Source of the DNA: S015-6 sp964384945
GTDB lineage: Bacteria > Desulfobacterota > DSWW01
DNA length: 64,000 nt
NCBI GenBank assembly: GCA_964384945.1
Contig: CAYLMK010000014.1
Span: 1 to 64,000 of the forward strand
Direction of reading: 5' to 3'
Below, one piece after another: positions 33,423 to 42,237 of this stretch. The notes beneath the pieces were generated by a model. The model was not told the origin of the DNA, ran no database searches, and was given only the letters and a program-made list of their open reading frames with translations. Positions within the stretch are counted from its first letter, which is position 1. Each line of letters begins with the position of its first letter. The position numbers were made by a program, and so were the translations under genes.

Positions 33423-35381
33423 ATGTTCAGGCAACTCTTCACCCCGATCCAGATCGGAAGCATGGTTGTGCGAAACCGTATCGTCATGCCGCCCATGCAC
33501 ATGGGGTATGGGAGTACGGACGGGACGGTTACGGAGCGGTACCGTGACTACTACGGGGCTCGCGCGAAAGGCGGCGCGGGTCTCATCATCACCGAGGCGA
33601 CCGCGGTGCATCCGGAACGGAAATACGGGTTGGTGCCGCTTTGCCTCTACGATGATGCCCTGATTCCGAGCTGGAGAGAGTTGGCGGATACCGTGCATCG
33701 CCATGGGGCAAAGCTTGCGGTTCAACTCATGGACCCCGGGCCCGAGGGGATGAAGATCCTGACCGGGATGGATCCTGTCGGCCCTTCCCCCGTGCCCGGC
33801 CGGAGCCTTTTTCGAAGCATGCCCAGGGAACTCACCATCGGTGAAATCCAGGCCATTGTGGAGGACTTCGGGCATGCGATCCGGCGCGCCCGGGAAGCCG
33901 GACTCGACGCGGTGGAGATCCATGCCGCCCACGGCTATGCCCTGGTCGGATCCTTCATGTCCCCGTTCTTCAACAAGCGAACGGACGCATACGGCGGTTC
34001 CCTGGAACGCAGAGCCAAGATCCTCCTCGACATTATCCGGTCGGCCCGAGACAAGGTCGGCCCCGACTTTCCCCTCATCGTACGGATCGCCGGCGATGAG
34101 CGCCGAACCGGCGGCCGCACCCTTCAGGAGAGCCAGTTCATCGCACGTATTCTCGTCGACGCAGGCGTGGATGCGATCGAGGTATCCGGCGGCACCATCC
34201 CCACCGTCTTCTGGGCGGTCGTTGCCCCTTCGGGAACCCCCCTTGCCCTCAACGCCGACTTTGCCCACGGAATAAAGCAGGTTGTTGATGTGCCGGTGAT
34301 CTGCGTGGGCAGGATCAACACCCCCCGGGTGGCGGAGTTTGTCCTGGAAACCGGCAAGGCGGACATGGTGTCCATGGGGCGGGCGCTCCATGCCGACCCG
34401 GAGCTGCCGAACAAGGCCGCTGCGGGGAACCTGGATGACATCACCCCCTGCATTGCCTGCAACATCGGATGTATCGGCACGGTCATGCAAGGCCGGTTTG
34501 CGACCTGCATCGTCAATCCCGCCGCGGGAAAAGAGAGGGAGATGGCTCTCGTCCCCGCGGACGAACCGAAGCAGGTCCTGGTTGCCGGGGGAGGCCCGGC
34601 CGGGCTTGAAGCGGCGCGCGTCGCGGCCCTCAGAGGCCACAGGGTGACCCTCTTTGAGAAAAGGGAGAAGCTGGGCGGTCAGATCAATATGGCCAGCGTC
34701 CCCCCCTTCATGCAGGAGATCAGCCAACTGATTCAGTATCTTTCCAGACAAGTGGAGAAGGCCGGCGTCCGGGTCGAGTTGGGCAAGGAGGTCACCCCGG
34801 AACTCATCGACACACGCAAGCCGGATGTGCTTATCGTCGCCACGGGGGCGCAGCCCCTGATCCCGGACTCCCTTCGGGGGACGGACCGAGACAACGTCGT
34901 CACGGCCTGGGAGGTCCTGGCCGGCCATGAGGCCGCATTGGCCCGCAACGTTGTCATCGTCGGGGGCGGCCTCGTCGGCTGCGAAACGGCCGACTTCCTG
35001 GCACAGACGACAGACAACATGGATGTGGCTCCCACCCATGTCACCATCCTGGAGATGCGGGACCGGCTCGCTCTGGACGGCAACCCCGAGGCAAGGCACC
35101 TGCTCATGGAGAGGCTTTACGAAAAACGGGTGGAGATCCTCCTCAACGCCAAGGCCAAGGAGATTATCGATGGTGGGGTGGTACTCACGAGAAACGGCCA
35201 AGAAGTGTCCGTCCAGGGCGCAGAGTATGTCATCCTCGCCACGGGGGCAAAGCCGGTAGACACCTTGTCCGCGGCCGTCAAAGACAAGGTGCCCGAAGTC
35301 TATGTGATCGGCGATGCCCGGAACCCGGCGACGGCCCTCCAAGCCACCGCGGACGCCGCCGAAGTCGGTCGGAAGATATAG
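33423..35381 (+). CDS. OYE/2,4-dienoyl-CoA reductase-type flavoenzyme (BaiCD-like), copy B
   Basis: A 652-aa paralogue of the 27039 gene, colinear over its whole length: MFRQLFTPIQIGSMVVRNRI, EIHAAHGYALVGSFMSPFFN, canonical 4Fe-4S ligands (CIACNIGC, then CIVNP), VLVAGGGPAGLEAARVAALRG and VVIVGGGLVGCETADFL. The ATG at 33423 follows AAAGGAG; the frame upstream to 33213 overlaps the divergent regulator and is not used. Predicted to reduce conjugated C=C bonds of a CoA ester or ketone using NAD(P)H. The divergent FadR-like TetR and its palindrome suggest induction by an acyl-CoA. Confidence 0.9.
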   Translation: MFRQLFTPIQIGSMVVRNRIVMPPMHMGYGSTDGTVTERYRDYYGARAKGGAGLIITEATAVHPERKYGLVPLCLYDDALIPSWRELADTVHRHGAKLAVQLMDPGPEGMKILTGMDPVGPSPVPGRSLFRSMPRELTIGEIQAIVEDFGHAIRRAREAGLDAVEIHAAHGYALVGSFMSPFFNKRTDAYGGSLERRAKILLDIIRSARDKVGPDFPLIVRIAGDERRTGGRTLQESQFIARILVDAGVDAIEVSGGTIPTVFWAVVAPSGTPLALNADFAHGIKQVVDVPVICVGRINTPRVAEFVLETGKADMVSMGRALHADPELPNKAAAGNLDDITPCIACNIGCIGTVMQGRFATCIVNPAAGKEREMALVPADEPKQVLVAGGGPAGLEAARVAALRGHRVTLFEKREKLGGQINMASVPPFMQEISQLIQYLSRQVEKAGVRVELGKEVTPELIDTRKPDVLIVATGAQPLIPDSLRGTDRDNVVTAWEVLAGHEAALARNVVIVGGGLVGCETADFLAQTTDNMDVAPTHVTILEMRDRLALDGNPEARHLLMERLYEKRVEILLNAKAKEIIDGGVVLTRNGQEVSVQGAEYVILATGAKPVDTLSAAVKDKVPEVYVIGDARNPATALQATADAAEVGRKI

Positions 35382-35408
35382 TCTCCAGGGGACAGCAAGG
35401 TGCTTTTC

Positions 35409-35439
35409 AACCAGCCGGGAGGCCACATCCCGGCCGGTT
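35409..35439. terminator. Hairpin between convergent genes
   Basis: AACCAGCCGGGA (35409-35420) pairs with TCCCGGCCGGTT (35428-35439) with one mismatch and a 7-nt loop, between the ends of the OYE gene and the acyl-CoA dehydrogenase gene. Its position suits a shared terminator, though no U-tract follows on either strand. Confidence 0.4.
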
Positions 35440-35479
35440 CCCCCGACCGGATGGAGCAATTCAATCGGGATGGATCGGG

Positions 35480-37321
35480 CTAGAAAACGACATCCATGGG
35501 GCTCTTGTCATCCGATTCCACGGACTTGGCGATCCCGTAGACTTCCGGCAGGATGTTGGCCGCGAAAAACTTGGCCGTCTCGATCTTGTTGTGGTAGAAC
35601 TTTGCGTCGCCGTGTTCTTCCGCCAACCGACGTTTGCCCTCATGATCCAAGACGCCTTTGTCCGCGCAAAGGGCCCCGAGCTTTTCATGGGCCAGCAGGG
35701 CCTGATCGAGGATGAAGTAGGCGGAGACGACGTGACCGAACATGAACAGGTACGGGGTGGCATACTGATGCGGATAATGGATGTCCCCGCCCATCCCCTT
35801 GCTGCCCAGCCTCACCGTCGCGGCGACCAGCTGGTCCTTCGCCTCCCCCAGAAGCTTGACGTGCTTCCCCAGTGCAGGGTGAGCGCCGTTTCTTTCCACG
35901 AACTCGCCCAATAGATCGACAAAATCCCGAAACAGCCGACCCTTGCGCATGGCCACCTTGCGTCCCAGCAGATCCATGGCCTGGATCCCGGTGGTTCCCT
36001 CGTAGATGGTGCCGATCTTGGCGTCGCGCATGAGTACGGAGACTCCGTATTCCTCACAGTACCCGTATCCGCCGTGAACCTGCAACGCCAGGTTGATGGA
36101 CCGGAACGCCATCTCCGTGCAGTAGCCCTTGCAGACCGGCGTGAGCAGTTCAACGAGATGGGTGCAACGTTCCCGCTCATCTTCGTCCCGGGTGTGGTTC
36201 GCCCGGTCGAGCCAGTACGTTACGGAATATACCAGGCTGCGCGCGGCCTCCACGATGGCCTTCTGGGTCAGCAACATGCGGCGCACATCGGGGTGTTCCA
36301 CAATGGGAACACGAAGTGCAACAGGGTTTTTCGCCTCCTCGACGCGTGTCCCCTGAACCCGTTCCTTCGCATAATCGAGGGCCAGATGATAGGCGGCGGC
36401 CGCCTGCGATACGCCCTGGGCGCCCACGCCCAGCCGCGCATGGTTCATCAGCTTGAACATGATTTGAATGCCCTGGTTCTCTTCACCGATCAGCCAGGCC
36501 CGGCAGGGACCGTCTTCCCCATAGGCGATCGAACAGGTGGCCGAAGCGTGCATGCCCATCTTCTCCTCGACCCCCGTGGCCTTGAGATGGTTGAAAGCGC
36601 CGATGCTGCCATCTTCGTTGACCAGGTACTTCGGCGCCACGAACAGACTCAAACCCTTGACGCCGGGAGGGGCCCCCTCCACGCGGGCCAGGAGGACATG
36701 GACCATGTTCTCGTTCATGTCGTGATCCCCGCCGGAGATGAAGATCTTGTTGCCTGTCAGGAGGTAGGTGTCGCCGTCGCGCCTGGCCGAAGTCTTGATT
36801 TCCCCTACGTCGCTTCCCGCCTGGGGTTCCGTGAGGACCATGGCCCCTGCCCACACGCCGGTGAGCATCTTTTCGCAATACGTATTCTTCAAGTAGTCCG
36901 AGCCTTCTTTCGCTATCAGGTTGGCCGTTGCACTGGTAAGCCCCTGGTAGCCGCTGAAGCCGGTATTGGCGGCAACAAAGATATCTACGGTGGCCATGCC
37001 GAGGGTCGAGGGAAGCCCCTGCCCTCCGAACTCCGGAGAGGCGCTCACAGCTCCCCAGCCGGCCTCGTTGAACCTGCGCAGGGTCTCCCGCACCTCATCC
37101 GGCACCACGACCCGCCCGTTGCTGAACCGGGCGCCGTTCCTATCCGTGGGCGCAAGGGTCGGGGCGATGACGTTCACGGCAAACTTTTCGGCCTCCTTCA
37201 AAATCATCTTGTAGTCGTCGACAGTGAAATTCCTGTACGCCTCAAAGGCGGAAAGACTCCCGATTTCCAGTTTCTCGAACAGATTGAAATGAATGTCCCT
37301 CATGTCGACTCGGTAGGCCAT
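35480..37321 (-). CDS. Acyl-CoA dehydrogenase (long form, about 610 aa)
   Basis: A 613-aa flavoprotein with the acyl-CoA dehydrogenase signatures MVLTEPQAGSDVGEIKTSA and GNKIFISGGDHD, a catalytic-base region IGTIYEGTTGIQAMDLLGRK, and an extra C-terminal helical domain as in the 600-aa DmdC/FadE-type enzymes. It would introduce an alpha-beta double bond in an acyl-CoA and pass electrons to ETF, although no ETF genes are in the window. AGGAG precedes the ATG. It is the last gene of the long minus-strand operon, 18 bp after the acyl-CoA synthetase gene, so its substrate is probably that enzyme's product. Confidence 0.92.
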   Translation of the reverse strand: MAYRVDMRDIHFNLFEKLEIGSLSAFEAYRNFTVDDYKMILKEAEKFAVNVIAPTLAPTDRNGARFSNGRVVVPDEVRETLRRFNEAGWGAVSASPEFGGQGLPSTLGMATVDIFVAANTGFSGYQGLTSATANLIAKEGSDYLKNTYCEKMLTGVWAGAMVLTEPQAGSDVGEIKTSARRDGDTYLLTGNKIFISGGDHDMNENMVHVLLARVEGAPPGVKGLSLFVAPKYLVNEDGSIGAFNHLKATGVEEKMGMHASATCSIAYGEDGPCRAWLIGEENQGIQIMFKLMNHARLGVGAQGVSQAAAAYHLALDYAKERVQGTRVEEAKNPVALRVPIVEHPDVRRMLLTQKAIVEAARSLVYSVTYWLDRANHTRDEDERERCTHLVELLTPVCKGYCTEMAFRSINLALQVHGGYGYCEEYGVSVLMRDAKIGTIYEGTTGIQAMDLLGRKVAMRKGRLFRDFVDLLGEFVERNGAHPALGKHVKLLGEAKDQLVAATVRLGSKGMGGDIHYPHQYATPYLFMFGHVVSAYFILDQALLAHEKLGALCADKGVLDHEGKRRLAEEHGDAKFYHNKIETAKFFAANILPEVYGIAKSVESDDKSPMDVVF

Positions 37322-37339
37322 TACGAAGCTCCTGGCAAT

Positions 37340-39133
37340 TCACGCATACATACCTTCGAGAAGGTCTCGGTACTTCTCGGAGACAAACCGCCGCTTGACC
37401 TTGAGGGTCGGCGTGATCTCTCCTGCCTCCTGGCTAAGATCTTCCGACAGGATCTCGAATTTCTTGATGGTTTCAAAGGAAGCCAGATGCCGGTTCTTCT
37501 CGTTCACGATGTCCCGGATATGTTCCCTCACCCGCCCGTTTCGGCACAATTCCGAGACATCCTTTTCCTTGATTCCCTGCGTTTCCGCCCACGCAGCCGA
37601 CTCTTCCGGGTCCAGGGTGATCAGCGCGGTCAAGTAGGGCTTCCGGTCGCCGTACACCATGACCTGGCTGATCATCGGGCTGGTCTTCAGCAGGTTTTCG
37701 ATATTCTGGGGGGACACATTCTTTCCCCCGGCTGTTATGATGATATCCTTCTTTCGATCCGTGATGGTCAAGAACCCATCCGAGGAGAGCACACCGATGT
37801 CTCCGGTACAGTACCAGCCGTCGGCCCGAAAAGCCTCTTCCGTACTCCGGCCGTCCTTCAGGTAACCGGAGAACACAATCGCAGAGCGGAGCAGGATTTC
37901 CCCGTCTTCGGCGATCTTGATTTCCATCCCCGGGACTGCCGCCCCGACCGTGCCGAACCGGAAGCGATCCGGTCGGTTGAAGGACACAGAGGGGGATTCG
38001 GTCAGGCCGTATCCCTCAAGGATCAGTATCCCCGCTGCGTGGAAGAACTCCAGGATTTCCTCCGACAAGGGAGCTCCGCCGGTGACGGCGCAACGGATTT
38101 GACCGCCGAGGAGAGACCTCACTTTCCTAAAAAGAAGCCTCTCCGCAATCGCATGCTGGACCCGGAGCGTGAAAGGGAGAGGTCGCTTCTCCCGCCTCCG
38201 TCGGCTCACCTCCTTCCCTGTCTTCACGCAGAAATCGAACAGCCTACGCCTCATCGGGGAGGCCTGGTTCATGCCCGAGGCAATTCTCTGATGGATTTTC
38301 TCATAGATACGAGGAACGCTGTGGAACACGGTCGGTCGGATGTCGGCAAGGTCCTCGATGAGGGTCTCGATCCCGCCGGCATAACTCCACATGTTTGCGT
38401 TGTAGATCCCCGAGAGGATCACGAACCGGCCGAACACGTGAGGCAAAGGCAGCCAGGCGACGGTTCTGTCCTCCTCGGGCACGAAGATCCCCATCTGCCT
38501 GAAGGCCTCCAGGATCGACAGGATGTTCCCGTGCGTAAGAACAGCGCCTTTTGGGGGGCCCGTCGTCCCGGAGGTATACACACAGATCGCTCCGTCGGTG
38601 CTCTCAATCTTCTGCGCCCGCCTCCGATACTCCGCCTCCCATTCCGCCTGATTCTTCCGGCCCAGATCCAGGACGTCTGCATAGCTCAGCATGCTTGCAT
38701 CGCACATGTCGGGCACGGGATCCATCATCACGAACTTCCCGACCCCTGGAATCCTGTCCCGTATTTGTTCAATCTTCCTCCACTGCGCCTCGTCTTCCAC
38801 GACGAGGATTCTTGCTTCCGAATGCTCCAGGATGTACCGCACCTGCTCCGGCGTGTTCGAGTGGTAGACTCCCACGCCGATCCCGCCTATCGCAAGCGTC
38901 GCGCGGTCCGCTATATCCCACTCTTCTCGGGTGCTCCCGAGAATCGCCACCTTTTCGCGGGCCCCCAACCCCAGAGAAAGCAGGCCGATGGCGAATTGCT
39001 TCACAAGTTCGCCATACTCTCTCCACGAACGGGAAACCCATTCTCCCCGGACCTTGCGTCGGTACGCGGGACGGTCCCCGTATTGTTTCACCTGGTTCTG
39101 CCAATACAGGACGATGTTCATGGCGTATTTCAC
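37340..39133 (-). CDS. Long-chain acyl-CoA synthetase (AMP-forming, FadD15-like)
   Basis: A 597-aa ANL enzyme with ICVYTSGTTGPPKGAVLTHGN (ATP loop), LEGYGLTESPSVSFN, GWYCTGDIGVLSSDGFLTITDRKKD and the lysine-containing linker ITAGGKNVSPQNIENLL. It activates a long-chain or other hydrophobic carboxylic acid to its CoA ester with ATP. The GTG at 39133 follows GGAG and directly abuts the stop of the upstream NTF2-like gene (TGAGTG). The ATG at 39121 is the alternative start. The operon context (SDRs, NTF2-like dehydratases, acyl-CoA dehydrogenase) suggests a beta-oxidation-like route. Confidence 0.92.
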   Translation of the reverse strand: MKYAMNIVLYWQNQVKQYGDRPAYRRKVRGEWVSRSWREYGELVKQFAIGLLSLGLGAREKVAILGSTREEWDIADRATLAIGGIGVGVYHSNTPEQVRYILEHSEARILVVEDEAQWRKIEQIRDRIPGVGKFVMMDPVPDMCDASMLSYADVLDLGRKNQAEWEAEYRRRAQKIESTDGAICVYTSGTTGPPKGAVLTHGNILSILEAFRQMGIFVPEEDRTVAWLPLPHVFGRFVILSGIYNANMWSYAGGIETLIEDLADIRPTVFHSVPRIYEKIHQRIASGMNQASPMRRRLFDFCVKTGKEVSRRRREKRPLPFTLRVQHAIAERLLFRKVRSLLGGQIRCAVTGGAPLSEEILEFFHAAGILILEGYGLTESPSVSFNRPDRFRFGTVGAAVPGMEIKIAEDGEILLRSAIVFSGYLKDGRSTEEAFRADGWYCTGDIGVLSSDGFLTITDRKKDIIITAGGKNVSPQNIENLLKTSPMISQVMVYGDRKPYLTALITLDPEESAAWAETQGIKEKDVSELCRNGRVREHIRDIVNEKNRHLASFETIKKFEILSEDLSQEAGEITPTLKVKRRFVSEKYRDLLEGMYA

Positions 39134-39559
39134 TCAGGTGCTCCGCGTCCACATGGGGGTCAGCTTGAGCTTGCTGATCTTCCAACCCTGAGGCGTTCTC
39201 ACCAGCGTGTTCGTATAGTACCCTCCCACCGTGTAGGTATTCTGAGGGTTGTAATGCTGGGCCTGCACATAGGCCGTGCAGGTCGCCCGATCCCCCTCGA
39301 TGGTGATCGCGTGGTTGGTAATGATGTGCTGGGTGGATTCGAATGAGCTGACGAGGGCAATCGCCTGCTCCACCCAAACGTCCGCCGGTAGCCTCGCCGG
39401 TTCCCCCAGTCCCATACCGGACATGTCCAAATCCATTTCGTCCGTGAAACAGGAACGGTACAGTCCCCGGTCCCGCCTGTCGACTCCGGTTGCGTAACGA
39501 GTCTGGGTGTCGATGATCTCCATGCGATCCCACAGCGCCTGAATCTTCTCTTTCTCCAT
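39134..39559 (-). CDS. NTF2/SnoaL-like protein (BaiE/scytalone-dehydratase-like fold)
   Basis: A 141-aa protein with the SnoaL_4-type pattern: MEKEKIQALWDRMEIIDTQTRYATGVDRRD, DLDMSGMGLG, HIITNHAITIEGDRATCTAYVQAQHY, GGYYTNTLVRTPQGWKISKLKL. Proteins of this group include bile-acid 7-alpha-dehydratase BaiE and other dehydratases or isomerases acting in a hydrophobic cone-shaped pocket. The conserved Asp in GVDRRD and His in HIITNHAI are in the positions usually used for catalysis. It is directly coupled to the acyl-CoA synthetase gene and follows two SDRs, matching a hydroxyacyl or hydroxysteroid dehydration step. Confidence 0.83.
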   Translation of the reverse strand: MEKEKIQALWDRMEIIDTQTRYATGVDRRDRGLYRSCFTDEMDLDMSGMGLGEPARLPADVWVEQAIALVSSFESTQHIITNHAITIEGDRATCTAYVQAQHYNPQNTYTVGGYYTNTLVRTPQGWKISKLKLTPMWTRST

Positions 39560-39652
39560 GGTTCCTTCTTCCCTCGGTCCGTCCGGTCGTTGCAGCGAAA
39601 AGGTCTCAGAACGGCAGTTCGGATCTCATCTGCGTCCTGTTTCCCGCACCTC

Positions 39653-40570
39653 TCAGAGCAGAGCGTTCCAGTCGAAAAAAGTAATCGAATGATCCAAGGG
39701 TGTTAGATGCTGTTTGAAGGTAGGTTCGAGGACGCGCGCAAGATCCGTGGCTGTCCACCCCTCATGGTTATGGAGGCTCCGAACAACAAGAGGTTGACTG
39801 TACGTGTATATTTCCTTTCCCCGGACACCGAAGACTTGTCCGGTAATGCCGGCCGCCCGCTCGCTGGACAGGAACACCGCCAGGGGCGAGACGTCCTCCG
39901 GCCGCATGTCTTTGAACAGGCGATCGACGCTCTTCTTCATTTCACTCGTTACGGCAGGGATGGAGGCCGGAATCCGCGTCCAGGCAAAAGGGGCGATACA
40001 ATTCGCGGTCACGTTGTACCGTTTCATTTCCAAGGCGAGGTTGCGGCTCAGACCCAGCATCCCCATCTTGGCCGCACCGTAGTTGCATTGTCCGATCGTA
40101 CCGATGAACCCGGCCGTCGAGGTGATAAAGAGGACTCGACCCCATCGATGCCTCCGCATGGCCGGGGCCGCCGCACGGGTGCAGTAAAAGGAACCCATAA
40201 GATGTACAGTGACGACCGCATCCCACTGCTCTTCGCTCATTTGACAAAGGAACTCATCCCGCAGGATGCCCGCGTTGTTGACCAGGATGTCCACGCGCCC
40301 GTAATGGTCGATGGCAGTCTGTATGACGGTATGCCCCCCCTGCCAGGAAGCCACCGAATCCGTATTGGCCACAGCGTACCCACCCGCCGCCTCGATCTCC
40401 TTCACGACCCTTCCGGCCACAGAGGCATCCCGCCCCTCTCCATGCACGGACCCACCCATGTCGTTCACCACGACCCGCGCCCCTTCCCGGGCAAAATGGA
40501 GGGCTATCGCCCGCCCGAGCCCCCTGCCGGCGCCCGTAACCACGGCCACCCTGCCTTCAAGGATTCCCAC
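39653..40570 (-). CDS. SDR of the MFE-2/3-hydroxyacyl-CoA dehydrogenase type
   Basis: A 305-aa SDR resembling the dehydrogenase domain of peroxisomal multifunctional enzyme 2: TGAGRGLGRAIALHFA, VVNDMGGS, VDILVNNAG, SITSTAG-like Ser region (FITSTAGFIG), and intact catalytic YGAAK. The C-terminal extension includes FGVRGKEIYTYSQP, as in hydroxyacyl-CoA and 17-beta-hydroxysteroid dehydrogenases of this branch. The start is GTG at 40570 behind GGGAGAGG. The gene upstream encodes a close relative that has lost the active-site Tyr and Lys, so the two may form a heteromer with this as the active chain. Confidence 0.87.
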   Translation of the reverse strand: MGILEGRVAVVTGAGRGLGRAIALHFAREGARVVVNDMGGSVHGEGRDASVAGRVVKEIEAAGGYAVANTDSVASWQGGHTVIQTAIDHYGRVDILVNNAGILRDEFLCQMSEEQWDAVVTVHLMGSFYCTRAAAPAMRRHRWGRVLFITSTAGFIGTIGQCNYGAAKMGMLGLSRNLALEMKRYNVTANCIAPFAWTRIPASIPAVTSEMKKSVDRLFKDMRPEDVSPLAVFLSSERAAGITGQVFGVRGKEIYTYSQPLVVRSLHNHEGWTATDLARVLEPTFKQHLTPLDHSITFFDWNALL

Positions 40571-40735
40571 CCAACACCTCTCCCGTGCTGTCCCCGTCGC
40601 GTCTGGATCGGCCCGGCGCCCTCTCAGACGCCCTCATCGCCCTGCACAACCTTCGTCCGTAACGCTTCCGCAGACCGCGCCTTGGAGATCCCTTTTCCCC
40701 GGCCGTCTCGCGGCCCATCGAAAGAGCGGCCGCTC

Positions 40736-41605
40736 CTAGGAGGCCGAATCCCAGGAGAAGTAAGCATCCGAAGACTCCAAGGGGGTGAAATGGGGTCTCA
40801 TCGTTGATTCGAACGTCTCGAAAAGCCTCTCCACCGTCCACCCCTGCGAGTTGTGCATGCTCCTCTGAATACGGGACTGGGAGAACAGAAAGATCTCCTT
40901 GCCCCGCACCCCAAACATCTGCCCTGAGAGACCGCGGGCCGCGTCACTGGCCAGGAACACGGCCAGAGGGGCCGCCTCTGCGGGATCCGAATCAGACCCC
41001 GGCTTGCTGCAGCGTACGACGCAGTTGGAGGTCACGTTGTAACGATCCACTTCGATGGCCGCGTTTCGGCTAAGACCGGCGACTGCCATCTGGGCGGCTC
41101 CGTGGTGGGTGCGCCCGACCGCGCCGATGACCGCCTCCGCTGAAAGCACGTGAATCAGGCGGCCCTGCTTCTGTTTCCGCATACAAGGCAAGGCGGCGCG
41201 TATACAGAGAAAGCTCGCCTTCATCCAGTTGCGCTGGATCGAATCCCACTCCTCCGGCCTGACGTCAACGATCATGCGTTTCGGGAAGTCATCTGCATCG
41301 CTCAGGTTGTTCACCAGGATATCGAGACGACCAAAGTGGCTTACTGCGGCTTCGACCAACCCATGGCTTCCTTGCCAGGAGACGACCGATGCGGCGCAGG
41401 CCGCTGCATCCCCACCCCTGTTCCTGATCTCTCTGACTACACCTTCCGGCGATGAGGGGTTCTCCTCTCCCGGCTTTGCAGAACCATCGGAATGATGAAC
41501 CACCACCCGAGCCCCTTCGTCCGCCATCAACATGGCGATCGTCCGTCCCGCCCCCCTTCCGGCATTCGTGACAACGGCTACCTTCCCGTCAAGTATGCCC
41601 GCCAA
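40736..41605 (-). CDS. Catalytically degenerate SDR (pseudoenzyme) paired with 39653
   Basis: A 289-aa SDR clearly paralogous to the next gene, with an intact nucleotide motif (TNAGRGAGRTIAMLMA) and matching C-terminal extension (FGVRGKEIFLFSQS). The catalytic YxxxK is HxxxQ: the paralogue's CNYGAAKMG is THHGAAQMA here. The proton-relay Tyr and Lys are therefore both gone, while the rest of the fold is conserved. The start is TTG at 41605 behind a perfect GGAAGGAGG; no ATG fits, and the longer frame upstream is low-complexity basic sequence. It is probably a structural or regulatory partner of the active SDR, or has a changed activity. Confidence 0.82.
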   Translation of the reverse strand: MAGILDGKVAVVTNAGRGAGRTIAMLMADEGARVVVHHSDGSAKPGEENPSSPEGVVREIRNRGGDAAACAASVVSWQGSHGLVEAAVSHFGRLDILVNNLSDADDFPKRMIVDVRPEEWDSIQRNWMKASFLCIRAALPCMRKQKQGRLIHVLSAEAVIGAVGRTHHGAAQMAVAGLSRNAAIEVDRYNVTSNCVVRCSKPGSDSDPAEAAPLAVFLASDAARGLSGQMFGVRGKEIFLFSQSRIQRSMHNSQGWTVERLFETFESTMRPHFTPLESSDAYFSWDSAS

Positions 41606-41750
41606 AAAATCCTCCTTCCCCCGTGGGATCCGGAGCCCGACACAAGGGGTTCCGGCTTTCCTCCGGGATGACGGACCGTTCGTCTTTTCGCCTCTCCCCG
41701 TTTTCCCCGGGGTGCGCACACGGACGGCCTTCGAGCCTCGATGCCTGTCC

Positions 41751-42140
41751 TTACGTTTTCTTCTTGCCTGCAACGACCTTTGCGAGGTGATGGCTGTCAA
41801 AGAAGATGTTCAAGGATTTGATCTTCCCGTCTTCGATACGAAACCAGTCGGTTGCCTTGAAGTCCAGAAGGACCCCGTCCTTCGTCCTCCCCTTGAAATC
41901 GATGAAGACGGCTGCCCTGTTTCCGGACACGAGGATCTCTTCCGGAGTGTCTACGTGCTGGGGATAGTCGGCCGGCACCCGCAGATAGAAGGGTTTGACG
42001 TTGTCCAGTCCCCGCGTCTTGAAGTTGAAGGGCGCCTTGAACTCCACGTCCGGGTCGAACAATTCGAAAAACTCGTCGAACTTCTCCTCGTTCACCAGAC
42101 GGAAATAGCTCTCCACCGTCTCGCTGATCTTGTCCCTCAT
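41751..42140 (-). CDS. SnoaL/ketosteroid-isomerase-like small protein
   Basis: A 129-aa NTF2-fold protein: ISETVESYFRLVNEEKFDEFFELFDPDVEFKAPF, LDNVKPFYLRVPADYP, AVFIDFKGRTKDGVLLDFKATDWFRIEDGKIKSLNIFFD. This is the SnoaL-like/limonene-epoxide-hydrolase-like pattern, and members act as isomerases, cyclases or dehydratases on polyketides, terpenes and steroids. It differs from the BaiE-like gene at 39134. It lies 97 bp downstream of the AOR gene in the long operon. Substrate unknown. Confidence 0.82.
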   Translation of the reverse strand: MRDKISETVESYFRLVNEEKFDEFFELFDPDVEFKAPFNFKTRGLDNVKPFYLRVPADYPQHVDTPEEILVSGNRAAVFIDFKGRTKDGVLLDFKATDWFRIEDGKIKSLNIFFDSHHLAKVVAGKKKT

Positions 42141-42237
42141 GCCGCCCCCCGCTTTCCATCGTCATGCTTGGCTTCCAAAACCGCCTTCCTCTCTCCACGG
42201 ATCGATACAATCAACACGGCTGTCCCCACGAAACACG

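Noticed and set aside
33384..35459. A 691-codon minus-strand frame
   Set aside because: Shadow of the 33423 OYE gene, whose motifs, start and ribosome site are clear on the plus strand.
36074..39346. A 1090-codon open frame on the plus strand
   Set aside because: It is the antisense shadow of the acyl-CoA dehydrogenase and acyl-CoA synthetase genes. High GC leaves reverse frames open; it has no family similarity or ribosome site.
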